DNA from: Azospirillum humicireducens
GTDB lineage: Bacteria; Pseudomonadota; Alphaproteobacteria; Azospirillales; Azospirillaceae
Assembly (NCBI RefSeq): GCF_001639105.2
Contig: NZ_CP015285.1
Span: forward strand, 2,286,501-2,350,500
Direction: 5' to 3'
DNA length: 64,000 bases
The notes under the pieces were generated by a model. The model saw nothing but the letters and a program-made list of their open reading frames with translations. It had not been told where the DNA came from and searched no databases. A program made the position numbers and the translations under genes. Positions 19,046 to 27,534 of the stretch are shown here, piece after piece; the stretch's first letter is position 1, and every line of letters starts with the position of its first letter.

Positions 19046-19776
19046 CCTTCGGCCAGATCGTACATCGCATCGATGTCGGCGATCAGGACCTTGTTGCCTT
19101 CCTGCAGCGAGATGACGCCCGCGGTCTTCAACTGGGTGAAGGTGCGGCTGACAGTCTCGGTGGTCAGCCCCAGATAATCGGCGATGTCGGCACGGCTCAT
19201 CGGCACGAAGACGGGGTTTTCCTTGTGGCCGCGGCGGGCGGCCCGCTGGGACAGCATCAGCAGGAAGGAACAGATCTTCTCCTTCGCCGTCTTGCGGCCC
19301 AACAAGAGCATCTGATCCTGCGCGGCGGCCAGCTCGTTCGACGCCATGGAGAACAGGCGCCGCTGCATCTTGGGGAACTCCTCCAGCAGCGCGTCGATCT
19401 TCTTGCGCGGGAAGCGGCAAAGCGAGGCGCTGGTGACGGTTTCCGCGGTGTAGGCATAGCTGTCGTTGACGGCCAGCCCCAGGAAGTCGCCGGTCACCAG
19501 GAATCCGGTGATCTGGCGGCGCCCGTCCGGCAGCAGCTTGTACAGCTTCACCGTACCGGAGGTGACGTTGTAGAGCGCGTCGGCCGCGTCTCCTTCGGCA
19601 AACAGGGTATGGCCGGAATCGATGCGCACATTCTGCAGAATGTCGGCAAGACGGCGCAGTTCCTCCGGCTCCAACGCGGCGCATACCGTCAGGCTGCGCA
19701 CGGGACAAGCCCCGCAGGGATTCATTTCCGTCGCAGCGCTCTTTTCCCGAGCGCGAACATTATCAAAAGGTGGCAT
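19039..19776 (-). CDS. fnrN: Crp/Fnr-family oxygen-responsive regulator (FnrN type)
   Basis: Transcription factor of 245 residues. The N-terminus has Cys21, Cys24 and Cys32 (NPCGACPVRSLTVC) and there is a further Cys120 (SLCRFPR), the arrangement expected for an oxygen-labile 4Fe-4S cluster as in FNR/FnrN. The cNMP-like domain follows, then a HTH with MSRADIADYLGLTTETVSRTFTQLK; the E-x-x-S-R pattern is that of FNR proteins reading TTGAT half sites. Start uncertain: ATG 19776 used; 19803 is also in frame. It borders the ccoSIH genes, and matching boxes lie before ccoN, hemA and hemN. Confidence 0.92.
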   Translation of the reverse strand: MPPFDNVRAREKSAATEMNPCGACPVRSLTVCAALEPEELRRLADILQNVRIDSGHTLFAEGDAADALYNVTSGTVKLYKLLPDGRRQITGFLVTGDFLGLAVNDSYAYTAETVTSASLCRFPRKKIDALLEEFPKMQRRLFSMASNELAAAQDQMLLLGRKTAKEKICSFLLMLSQRAARRGHKENPVFVPMSRADIADYLGLTTETVSRTFTQLKTAGVISLQEGNKVLIADIDAMYDLAEGA

Positions 19777-19883
19777 GGACGAACCCAGCCTGTCATTCCG
19801 CATGGGCTCATATTGGTGGCAATCGCTGAGAATCGCAACCTCGCACGCATACAACCTTTTCTTTGCCCATACAGGCTTTGGCA

Positions 19884-20084
19884 CTATTGCCGCCGGACAG
19901 CCTCCGGGGTGGCCGGTTCGGTCCCGGCCCGCGGAGCCGCCGGCAGGTCGTCGTCGAACAGGACGCGGTGCGCCGCGCCGTCGAGATCGTCAAACTGGCC
20001 GGACTTCAGCGCCCACAGAAAGGCCGTCAGCCCCAGACCGCCCAGGCTGAGCGCGATCGCGATCAGATAGAGAAGCTCGTCCAT
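19884..20084 (-). CDS. ccoS: Cbb3-type oxidase assembly protein CcoS
   Basis: Small membrane protein of 66 residues needed for maturation of the cbb3 oxidase in studied bacteria. One N-terminal membrane helix (LLYLIAIALSLGGLGLTAFLWAL) is followed by the family motif KSGQFDDLDGAAHRVLFDDD. The ATG at 20084 is internal to the end of ccoI, giving a 95-base overlap in another frame. Last gene of the ccoHIS group. Confidence 0.93.
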   Translation of the reverse strand: MDELLYLIAIALSLGGLGLTAFLWALKSGQFDDLDGAAHRVLFDDDLPAAPRAGTEPATPEAVRRQ

Positions 20085-22524
20085 CACCCGAATCCTTACC
20101 CGGCAGATCCCGCACAGCCATATCCTGGACGGGTACATCCTTGACGACGGCACCGCGGGCCAGCCGCAGCGCGTTGAGAATGACGATCAGCGACGACGAC
20201 GACATGGCCAGCGCCGCCAGCAGCGGCGTCAGCATTCCGCCCATCGCGAGAGGCACAGCGCAAAGGTTATACACCAGCGCGATGCCGAAATTCTGCCGGA
20301 CCAGACGGCCGGACCGGCGGGAAACCTCGACAGTCTCGACGATCGGGCGCAACAGACGGCCCTGAAACACCACGTCCGCCGTGGTCTGGCTGACATCCAC
20401 CGCGGTGGAGGGCGACATCGACACTGCCGCCGCCGCCAGCGCCGGCGCATCGTTCAGCCCATCGCCCACCATCAGAACGGTGCGTCCCTCTGTGGCCAAC
20501 TCGGCCAGCACGGCGGTCTTGTCGGCAGGCGTCTGCTCGGCCCGCCAGTCGGCGATGCCCAGCCGCTCCGCCACCGCTGCCACCGCCCCCTTGCGGTCGC
20601 CCGACAGCAGCCGCACCTCCAGCCCGCGGGCCTTCAGCGCCGCCACCACGGCGGCGGCATCCGGCCGCGGAGCGTCGAGGAACAGGATCCGCCGCGGCTC
20701 CTCCTTCGGACGGGCGAGCCACAGCTCCGGACCGGCTGCGTCCTCCGCCTCCAACGGCGCGCCGGTGAATCGGCGGCTACCGAGCCGCACCTCACCGTCA
20801 GGGGTCTGCAGCGACAGGCCGGCACCGGCGATCTCGCGGACGCCTGCGGCGACCGGCACCTGCGGCGCTGCGGACGCCAGCGCGCGGGCCAACGGATGAC
20901 GGCTGGTTGCGGCCATCGCGGCCGCCAGCGCCAGATCCTCCGCCGCCAGCCCGTCCAACTGCGGCACCGGGCGCCCTTCGGTCAGGGTTCCGGTCTTGTC
21001 GAACACCACCGTGTCGATGGCGGCGAGCCGTTCCAGCGCCGTCGGGCTCTTCAACAGGGTGCCCTGGCGCATCAGCCGGCCGCTGGCGATCACCTGCACC
21101 ACCGGCACCGCCAACGCCAGCGCGCAGGGGCAGGTGATGATCAGCACGGCGATGGCGTTCATCAGCGCGTCCTGCCACATCGCCCCGCCCAGCAGCATCC
21201 AGGCGGCGAAGGTGCTCAAGGCGGCCAGATGCACCACCGGGGCGTAGAGGCGCGACACCCGGTCGGCGATGGCGACATATTTGGCGCGGCCCTGTTCCGC
21301 CACCTCCATCAGCCGGACGATCTCGGCCAGCAGCGTGCCCTCTCCCACCGCGGTGACGGTCAAACGCAGGGGGGCGGTCAGGTTCAGCGTTCCGGCGAAG
21401 ACCTGGTCGCCCGGCCTTGCGGTGCCCGGCACCGTCTCGCCGGTGATCAGGCCGGTATCGAGGTCGGAGATGCCGTCGGACACCCGCCCGTCGACGGGAA
21501 TGCGCTCGCCCGCCGCGACCAGGATGGTGGTCCCGGGGACGACCTGTTCCGGCGGAACGACGGCGCTGGCGCCATCCTCGCGCAGGATGGTGACGGCATT
21601 GGCGCGCAGGCCCAGCAGCTGTTCCGCGGCCGAGCGTGCCCGGCCGCGCGCCCGCTGGTCGAGATAGCGGCCGACCAGCAGGAAGAACAGCAGCATCACC
21701 GCGCCATCGAAATAGGCGTGCTCGCCGCTGTGGATCGTCTCGAACAGGCTCATGCCGGTGGCGAGGAGGACGCCGATGGTGATCGGCACGTCCATGTTGG
21801 TCCGGCCATGACGCAGCGCCGACAGGGCCGAGCGCGCAAAGGGTCGCACCGCATAGGCGATGGCCGGCATGCAGATCAGCGCCGAGATCCAATGCATCAG
21901 GTCACGGGTGGCGGCGCCCATGCCCTGGCTGTGGCCGGCCCAGACCGACACCGAAAGCAGCATGACGTTGCCCATGGCGAAACCCGCCACGGCCATGGCG
22001 CGCAGAAGCTCCTTCTCGCCCTTGGCCTGGGCGCCGCCCAGCCGGTCCGGATCGAAGGGCACGGCGCGATAGCCCAGCTGCGCGACGGTTCCGACCACCG
22101 TGTTGGCGTCGGTGGCCTTGGGGTTCCAGCGCACGGTCAGCCGGCGCGTCGTCATGTTCATGCGGGCATGGCCGACACCCGGCTGACGGCTGAGCGCCGA
22201 TTCGATCAGCCAGACGCAGGCGGCGCACTGCATGCCGTCGACCATCAGGTGCAGGCTGCGGCTGCCGTCGGACTCCTCGCGCGCATGCGGTTCGTAATCC
22301 ACCGTCGGGGCGTCGTCGGGACGCAGCGGGCGCGCGGTGGGATCGACGCTGCGGCGCTCGTAGTAGCGCTCCAGCCCCAGGCCGCGGACGAGATCGTAGG
22401 CGGCGGCGCAGCCGGTGCAGCAGAAGGGGCCGGCCCCGTCGGTGGCGGTCATGGCGGCGTCGGCGCCGGCATCGGCGGCGGCTTGCCCTTCCAGTTCCTG
22501 TCCGCAATGCAGGCAGACGCTCAT
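19990..22524 (-). CDS. ccoI: Copper-transporting P-type ATPase CcoI/FixI
   Basis: Copper exporter of the CopA2/FixI class that delivers copper for cbb3 oxidase assembly. 844 residues. An N-terminal Cys pair region (CLHCG, CCTGC) is followed by an HMA domain with MQCAAC. Eight membrane helices follow, with ITCPCALALAVP as the metal-binding helix. Other motifs are TGE in LITGETVPGT, phosphorylation motif DKTGTLTEG, HP in SRHPLARAL, and GDGLNDAPAL. The C-terminal tail of about 50 residues is polar and overlaps ccoS by 95 bases. It starts 57 bases after the ccoH stop. Confidence 0.97.
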   Translation of the reverse strand: MSVCLHCGQELEGQAAADAGADAAMTATDGAGPFCCTGCAAAYDLVRGLGLERYYERRSVDPTARPLRPDDAPTVDYEPHAREESDGSRSLHLMVDGMQCAACVWLIESALSRQPGVGHARMNMTTRRLTVRWNPKATDANTVVGTVAQLGYRAVPFDPDRLGGAQAKGEKELLRAMAVAGFAMGNVMLLSVSVWAGHSQGMGAATRDLMHWISALICMPAIAYAVRPFARSALSALRHGRTNMDVPITIGVLLATGMSLFETIHSGEHAYFDGAVMLLFFLLVGRYLDQRARGRARSAAEQLLGLRANAVTILREDGASAVVPPEQVVPGTTILVAAGERIPVDGRVSDGISDLDTGLITGETVPGTARPGDQVFAGTLNLTAPLRLTVTAVGEGTLLAEIVRLMEVAEQGRAKYVAIADRVSRLYAPVVHLAALSTFAAWMLLGGAMWQDALMNAIAVLIITCPCALALAVPVVQVIASGRLMRQGTLLKSPTALERLAAIDTVVFDKTGTLTEGRPVPQLDGLAAEDLALAAAMAATSRHPLARALASAAPQVPVAAGVREIAGAGLSLQTPDGEVRLGSRRFTGAPLEAEDAAGPELWLARPKEEPRRILFLDAPRPDAAAVVAALKARGLEVRLLSGDRKGAVAAVAERLGIADWRAEQTPADKTAVLAELATEGRTVLMVGDGLNDAPALAAAAVSMSPSTAVDVSQTTADVVFQGRLLRPIVETVEVSRRSGRLVRQNFGIALVYNLCAVPLAMGGMLTPLLAALAMSSSSLIVILNALRLARGAVVKDVPVQDMAVRDLPGKDSGDGRASLSDRDRAQPGRSGADGLSVGAEVRPV

Positions 22525-22581
22525 CTCACATCACCCCGATGATCCCGGCCAGCCGGTCCTTGCCGGTTGGCCCTTCAAAGG

Positions 22582-23112
22582 TCACTGCACCCAGACGCGC
22601 TTCTGGTCCTGATAGTCGCCGGTCGAGTGGGTGATGACGAAACGCATATCCCACTGGCCTTCCAGGTCCAGCTCCACCGGAGCGCCGTACCGGCCCTCCC
22701 CCAGATAGGGCAGGGTCAGCGTCTTGTCGTGGCCGACGGTGGTCGGACGGATCATCGACACGGTGACGCCGGCATCCTTCAGGACGCGCCCCTCCTTGTC
22801 GCGGGCGGTGATGGCGACCAGGGCCTTGCGAGGTTCGGTGCTGGTGAATTCCGCCTGCACCTGCCAGCCGCGTTCGGCCTGGGCGCGGGCGCCGGCGAGA
22901 TCCTTGTTGTAGTTGATGCCCTTGATGAAGTGGTTCTCGGTCTGCACCCCGGTCCAGCTCGACACGGCGAAATGGACCATGATCGCGTTCACCGACAGAA
23001 CGATCATGAAGAGGCCGACGAAGATCCAGGGGATGTACCATCCCTTCTGGCGCGGCTGCTTCACACGCTTCGGAGCGGCGGGACGGTTTCCGGTGGTCGT
23101 GCTGATGGTCAT
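22582..23112 (-). CDS. ccoH: FixH/CcoH family protein
   Basis: Membrane-anchored assembly factor for cbb3 oxidase, 176 residues. One membrane helix lies near residues 30-50 (GWYIPWIFVGLFMIVLSVNAI). A periplasmic beta-rich domain follows, with NHFIKGINYNKDLAGARAQAERGWQVQ and GQWDMRFVITHSTGDYQDQKRVWV, which are typical of FixH. The ATG at 23112 is used; the longer frame upstream is unlike the family. First gene of ccoHIS. A candidate FNR box lies 95-108 bases upstream. Confidence 0.93.
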   Translation of the reverse strand: MTISTTTGNRPAAPKRVKQPRQKGWYIPWIFVGLFMIVLSVNAIMVHFAVSSWTGVQTENHFIKGINYNKDLAGARAQAERGWQVQAEFTSTEPRKALVAITARDKEGRVLKDAGVTVSMIRPTTVGHDKTLTLPYLGEGRYGAPVELDLEGQWDMRFVITHSTGDYQDQKRVWVQ

Positions 23113-23206
23113 GGTCGCTGGCTGCCCTTCGACTGGTCGGCGGCTTCTGGTCGGCAAATCCTGCTGGCCGGTCCGGGCACTATGGCGACCGATTGCCGCA
23201 GGTACA

Positions 23207-23220
23207 TTGCGCTGGATCAA
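23207..23220 (-). promoter_or_regulatory. Candidate FNR/FixK box upstream of ccoHIS (imperfect)
   Basis: TTGCGCTGGATCAA: right half-site perfect, left half-site has two changes from TTGAT. It lies about 100 bases before ccoH, between the ccoP terminator and the gene. Confidence 0.45.
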
Positions 23221-23271
23221 ATGACAGGAAGTTCACGCAACCGCCAGTCCGCAGGCTGTCCCCCATAGGAA

Positions 23272-23305
23272 AAGGGCGCCGGGGAGCGAACTCCCCGACG
23301 CCCTT
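23272..23305 (-). terminator. Terminator of the ccoNOQP operon
   Basis: 15-bp stem with one mismatch and a TTCG loop on the minus strand, followed by TTTTCC. It lies 39 bases past the ccoP stop and separates ccoNOQP from ccoHIS. Confidence 0.85.
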
Positions 23306-23343
23306 CCGGTCGGCTCACAACCTGTCCCCGGATCGGGAGCGGC

Positions 23344-24234
23344 TTACTTGCCGCCGCCCAGGTTGTGGACGTAGACCGCCAGCGACTTGATCGTCGCGTC
23401 GTCCAGGCGCTTGGACCAGGCCGGCATCATGCCGGCGCGGCCGTTGGTCACCGTGTCCATCAGCGTGGCCTTGTCGCCGCCATAGAGCCAGTTGGCTTGG
23501 CGAAGCGGCGGCGCGCCGATGCCGTCGAGACCGGCAGCAACCGAGCCCTGGCCCGCGTCGCCATGGCAGGCGGCGCAGTTCTCCTCATAGACGGTCTTGC
23601 CCTTGGCAGCCTTGCCCGCATCGGCGGACTTGCCGTTCAGCGACAGCACGTAATCCGTGACCTGATCGATCTGGTCGCGGTTAAGGATGCCGTCCTTGCC
23701 GAACGCGGTCATGCCGACGTTCGGCACGCCGCGGGTGTCGCCGTCATCCGAACGGATGCCGTGCTGGATGGTCTTGTAGATGTCGGCCGAGGAGCCGCCC
23801 CACAGCCACACGTCGTCGGCCAGCGTCGGGAAGCCCTTGGCACCCTGGCCGCCGGCGCCGTGGCAGGCGGCGCAGTTCTCGTTGAAGTAGGAGCGGCCGC
23901 CGGCCATGGCGAAGCCCAGCAGATCCTTGTCCTTCTGGATTTCCTCGACCGACTTGGCGGCGATGGCGGTGAGGTACTTGGCCTGACCGGCCTTCGCCTC
24001 CGCCATCCTGGTGTCGAGTTCCTCACGCTGCGAGTAGCCGAGGATGCCCTTCGTGTAGGTCTTGCCCAGCGGCCAGGCCGGGTAGAACACGTAGTACACC
24101 AACGACCAGGCGATGCAGACGTAGAAGAGGTACAGCCACCACTTGGGCAGCGGGTTGTTCAGTTCGCGCAGTCCATCCCACTCGTGGCCGGTGGTCTCGA
24201 CGCCGGACAGCTCGTCCTTGTAATTCTGTGCCAT
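23344..24234 (-). CDS. ccoP: Cbb3-type cytochrome c oxidase subunit III, diheme CcoP
   Basis: Membrane-bound diheme c-type cytochrome of the cbb3 terminal oxidase, 296 residues. The cytoplasmic N-terminus has GVETTGHEWDGLRELNNPLPKWW, then one helix, then two cytochrome c domains with CxxCH motifs (NCAACHGAGG and NCAACHGDAG). Distal Met ligands lie in NVGMTAFG and GMMPAWS. It passes electrons from the cytochrome c pool to CcoO. Starts 3 bases after the ccoQ stop. Last gene of the operon. Confidence 0.98.
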   Translation of the reverse strand: MAQNYKDELSGVETTGHEWDGLRELNNPLPKWWLYLFYVCIAWSLVYYVFYPAWPLGKTYTKGILGYSQREELDTRMAEAKAGQAKYLTAIAAKSVEEIQKDKDLLGFAMAGGRSYFNENCAACHGAGGQGAKGFPTLADDVWLWGGSSADIYKTIQHGIRSDDGDTRGVPNVGMTAFGKDGILNRDQIDQVTDYVLSLNGKSADAGKAAKGKTVYEENCAACHGDAGQGSVAAGLDGIGAPPLRQANWLYGGDKATLMDTVTNGRAGMMPAWSKRLDDATIKSLAVYVHNLGGGK

Positions 24235-24237
24235 GGT

Positions 24238-24399
24238 CTAAAGCTCCTGACCATCATCCTTGAGCGGGATCTGGGCGGCGTCGTCGAAGGTGCGGCGGTT
24301 GCCGGGCCACATGGCGTAAACCAGGATGCCCGTCAGCAGCAGCGTCAACCACACCGTCCAGAAGGACCGAAGCATCACCGTGATCGAATCCAAGTCCAT
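24238..24399 (-). CDS. ccoQ: Cbb3-type oxidase small subunit CcoQ
   Basis: Short one-helix subunit of 53 residues: MDLDSITVMLRSFWTVWLTL, continuing into a hydrophobic helix and then NRRTFDDAAQIPLKDDG, the conserved tail of CcoQ proteins. It stabilises the oxidase. It lies between ccoO (15 bases) and ccoP (3 bases) on the same strand, with GGGGGAGGAA directly upstream of the ATG. Confidence 0.93.
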   Translation of the reverse strand: MDLDSITVMLRSFWTVWLTLLLTGILVYAMWPGNRRTFDDAAQIPLKDDGQEL

Positions 24400-24414
24400 G
24401 GATTCCTCCCCCGA

Positions 24415-25155
24415 TTACTGCTGCAGTTGCTTCGGCGACTGGTACTTGGTGAAGTCCACCATGGTGCCCAGCACCTGCAGGTAGGCGACCAGAGCGTCCA
24501 TTTCCGTGACGGTCTTGTTGCCGGTGAAGTTCGCGACCACGGCCTTCGGATAGCGCTTGGTCAGGCCGGCGGTGTCGCCGTCCGGGTTCTTCTGCGCTTC
24601 CAGGTCGGCCTTGGCGTTGGCGATCTGCTCGTCGGTGTAGGGAACGCCGACGATCTTCAGCGCCTTCAGGTGGTCGGCGATGTCGCCGTAGCTCAGCGGA
24701 CGGTCCTTCATCCAGGCATAGCCCGGCATGATGGATTCCGGCACCACCGCGCGCGGGTTGACCAGATGGGCGACCTGCCAGTCGTTGGAGTATTTGCCGC
24801 CGACGCGGGCCAGGTCCGGACCCGTGCGCTTGGAACCCCACTGGAACGGGTGGTCGTACATCGACTCCGCAGCCAGCGAGTAGTGGCCATAACGCTCGAC
24901 CTCGTCACGGAACGGACGGATCTGCTGGCTGTGGCAGTTGTAGCAGCCTTCACGGTAGTAGATGTTCTGCCCGGCCAGTTCGAGCGGGGAGTAGGGGCGG
25001 ACCCCCTCCACCTTCTCGATGGTCGATTCGATGGTGAAGAGCGGGACGATCTGGACCAGACCGCCGATCGACACGGTGATCAGCACGAGCACGATCAGAA
25101 GAAGCGTGTTCCGCTCGATCAGATCGTGGCTGAATCCCTTTTTTTCCTGAGCCAT
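24415..25155 (-). CDS. ccoO: Cbb3-type cytochrome c oxidase subunit II, monoheme CcoO
   Basis: Membrane-anchored monoheme cytochrome c of 246 residues. One N-terminal helix ([19 protein letters not shown]) is followed by [20 protein letters not shown] with the CxxCH heme site, and later [10 protein letters not shown] with the distal Met. The ATG at 25155 is preferred because GGAAGG lies 9 bases upstream; the ATG at 25164 would abut that site. It follows ccoN after 21 bases. Confidence 0.98.
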   Translation of the reverse strand: MAQEKKGFSHDLIERNTLLLIVLVLITVSIGGLVQIVPLFTIESTIEKVEGVRPYSPLELAGQNIYYREGCYNCHSQQIRPFRDEVERYGHYSLAAESMYDHPFQWGSKRTGPDLARVGGKYSNDWQVAHLVNPRAVVPESIMPGYAWMKDRPLSYGDIADHLKALKIVGVPYTDEQIANAKADLEAQKNPDGDTAGLTKRYPKAVVANFTGNKTVTEMDALVAYLQVLGTMVDFTKYQSPKQLQQ

Positions 25156-25176
25156 TTCTCGCATCCTTCCCTAGCG

Positions 25177-26673
25177 TCAGGCCGCGCCGACCGCCGCCTT
25201 GTGCGGGGTGGTGACATAGGGCTTCTCGATGCGGACATCGCCCTTCGCCGTGCGCCACAGGTTGTAGACCATGATGAGAGCACCGGCGACGAACAGGACG
25301 CCGCCCATCGCGCGGATCACGTAGAACGGGTGCATCGCCGCGACGGTCTCCACGAAGGAGTACTGCAGGAAGCCCAGGTTGTCGTAGGCGCGCCACATCA
25401 GGCCCTGCATGATGCCCGACACCCACATGGCGGTGATGTAGAGCACAATGCCGACGGTGGCGGTCCAGAAGTGGTAGCTGACCAGACGCATGCTGTAGAG
25501 CTGCGAGCGCTTCCACAGCACCGGCACGAGATAGTAGATCGCGCCGAAGGAGACGAAGGCGACCCAGCCGAGAGCGCCGGAATGCACATGCCCGACGGTC
25601 CAGTCGGTGTAGTGCGACAGGGCGTTGACCGGCTTCACCGACATCAGCGGACCTTCGAAGGTCGACATGCCGTAGAAGGCGACCGAGGTGACCAGGAAAC
25701 GCAGGACCGGGTCGGTGCGCAGCTTATCCCAGGCGCCCGACAGGGTCATGATGCCGTTGATCATGCCGCCCCAGGACGGCATCCACAGCATGACCGAGAA
25801 GGTCATGCCCAGGGTCTGCGCCCAGTCCGGCAGTGAGGTGTAGTGCAGGTGGTGCGGACCGGCCCAGATGTAGAGGAAGATCAGGGTCCAGAAGTGGACG
25901 ATCGACAGGCGGTAGGAATAGACCGGCCGCTCGGCGCGCTTGGGCACGAAATAGTACATGATGCCCAGGAAGCCTGCGGTCAGGAAGAAGCCGACCGCGT
26001 TGTGGCCGTACCACCACTGCACCATCGCGCTCTGCACGCCCGACACGAAGCTGTAGGACTTCATGCCGAACAGCGACACCGGGATGTTGATGTTATTGCC
26101 GATGTGCAGGATCGCGACGGTCAGGATGAACGCCATGAAGAACCAGTTCGCCACATAGATGTGCGACTCGCGCCGCGTCATCACGGTGCCGATGAACTGG
26201 ACCGCATAGAGCACCCAGACGACCGTCAGGTACAGGTCGAGGATCCACTCGGGCTCGGCGTATTCCTTGCCCTGGGTGTAGCCCAGGACATAGCTCAGCG
26301 CCGCGAGCACGATGAAGACGTTGTAGTTCCAGAAGATGAACTTCGCCAGCCCTTCGCCCCCGAAGAGATGCTGACGGCAAGTCCGTTGAACCGAATAGAG
26401 CGAGGTGGCGAACAGCACATTGCCGCCGAACGCGAAAATCACGGCCGAGGTATGGACGGGGCGCAGGCGCCCGAAGCTCGTCCACTCCAGCCCGAGATTC
26501 AGCGCCGGGAAGGCCAGCTGCAGAGCGATGAAGGTGCCGGCCAGGAAACCGACCACGCCCCAGAACACTGCAGCGATCACGAAGAGTCGGATGGCGTCCT
26601 CATGGTAACGCACGTCTTCCGACACCCGCTGGCTGCCCAGGGTGGCCCCTGAAGTCAGAGTCGCTGATGTCAT
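25177..26673 (-). CDS. ccoN: Cbb3-type cytochrome c oxidase catalytic subunit I, CcoN
   Basis: Catalytic heme-copper subunit, 498 residues with about twelve helices. Seen: [15 protein letters not shown] with the low-spin heme His, [19 protein letters not shown] with the CuB His and cross-linked Tyr region, [16 protein letters not shown] with the two CuB histidines, and [14 protein letters not shown] with heme ligands. It reduces oxygen at very low concentrations and pumps protons. The ATG at 26673 has GGGAGA upstream; the longer frame is not supported. First gene of ccoNOQP; an FNR box lies 175 bases upstream. Confidence 0.98.
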   Translation of the reverse strand: MTSATLTSGATLGSQRVSEDVRYHEDAIRLFVIAAVFWGVVGFLAGTFIALQLAFPALNLGLEWTSFGRLRPVHTSAVIFAFGGNVLFATSLYSVQRTCRQHLFGGEGLAKFIFWNYNVFIVLAALSYVLGYTQGKEYAEPEWILDLYLTVVWVLYAVQFIGTVMTRRESHIYVANWFFMAFILTVAILHIGNNINIPVSLFGMKSYSFVSGVQSAMVQWWYGHNAVGFFLTAGFLGIMYYFVPKRAERPVYSYRLSIVHFWTLIFLYIWAGPHHLHYTSLPDWAQTLGMTFSVMLWMPSWGGMINGIMTLSGAWDKLRTDPVLRFLVTSVAFYGMSTFEGPLMSVKPVNALSHYTDWTVGHVHSGALGWVAFVSFGAIYYLVPVLWKRSQLYSMRLVSYHFWTATVGIVLYITAMWVSGIMQGLMWRAYDNLGFLQYSFVETVAAMHPFYVIRAMGGVLFVAGALIMVYNLWRTAKGDVRIEKPYVTTPHKAAVGAA

Positions 26674-26847
26674 ACAATCTCTCCCGTTTGCCCCGGGCGG
26701 CTGTGAGGCCGCGCCTTCTGGGTTGCACCACCACTGGGTACGTACTGTTAAGGAGCGGGACAGGTTGCACTCGGAAATGCCAAGAGGGACGCCGGGCGCG
26801 CCTGTCTCCAATGAACCCCACTATGTGTATGGGGAGGTTGAACAACA

Positions 26848-26861
26848 TTGATCTACGTCAA
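26848..26861. promoter_or_regulatory. FNR/FixK box between ccoN and the divergent gene
   Basis: TTGATCTACGTCAA, a full match to the TTGAT-N4-(G/A)TCAA consensus for FNR/FixK proteins. It lies 175 bases before ccoN and 58 bases before the plus-strand gene at 26920, so it could serve either or both. With the usual -41.5 position, the plus-strand transcript would have a leader of about 24 bases and the ccoN transcript about 140. Confidence 0.8.
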
Positions 26862-26919
26862 CGACCCTGACGGCCCCGCCCTGCCATCGTTCAGTGTCCT
26901 TGCAATCGGCCGGACTGAA

Positions 26920-27468
26920 ATGGACGACGGTTTTATCGCGAAACCCCTTGATCGACGCCAGATCGACCAGGCTTACCCGCTGGTGTGTGCAATCGCGCCG
27001 GGCCTGGGGGTCGACCAATGGCGCGCATTTGCCGCAGCGCTGCTGGGTACCGCAACCAAGGGCAGCAGCGCCGAAGCCCCCCGCCTGCCCGCTGAGGCGG
27101 GAATCATCACCGTGCAGAACGTGCAGGGCTACATGCACGGCCTGTTTTCCTACAAGGTGGAGCCTCACCTGCGCCACGGCCGGGTGCTGAGCGTCGACAA
27201 CTTCGTGGTGCTGGACCTGTTCGACCTTGCCGGCATCGCCGAGACTCTGCTGCGGGCGATGGAGGTGCTCGCCCGGCGGCTCGGCTGCGCCGCCATCCAC
27301 ACCACCCTGTCGGACCGCTACATCCCGCTCGACTCCCGGCGCAACCCGATCCCCGACTGCTTCCGCACCGAGGGGCACCGGCAGGAGACGATCCGCTTCT
27401 GCAAGGATCTGGCGGTCGTCAACGACAACTCCCCGGTCGCAACGGGCGGACTGCGCGAGGTGGAGTAG
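26920..27468 (+). CDS. Predicted GNAT-like protein divergent from ccoN
   Basis: Protein of 182 residues. The sequence VLSVDNFVVLDLFDLAGIAETLLRAMEVLARRLGCAAIHTTL resembles the central part of GNAT acetyltransferases (strand 4, then helix 3), and the start KPLDRRQIDQAYPLVCAIAPGL resembles their first strand-helix unit. The usual acetyl-CoA loop Q/R-x-x-G-x-G/A is not seen, so catalysis is doubtful. The ATG at 26920 is used; the TTG at 26848 lies inside the FNR box. Its position suggests FNR control and a microaerobic role, which is inference. Confidence 0.6.
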   Translation: MDDGFIAKPLDRRQIDQAYPLVCAIAPGLGVDQWRAFAAALLGTATKGSSAEAPRLPAEAGIITVQNVQGYMHGLFSYKVEPHLRHGRVLSVDNFVVLDLFDLAGIAETLLRAMEVLARRLGCAAIHTTLSDRYIPLDSRRNPIPDCFRTEGHRQETIRFCKDLAVVNDNSPVATGGLREVE

Positions 27469-27534
27469 AACCCGCCGGCCGGGCGATGCAGGGATCCGTT
27501 GCGCGGCGGCAATTTGCCGTTAGGATGCGGCTCC

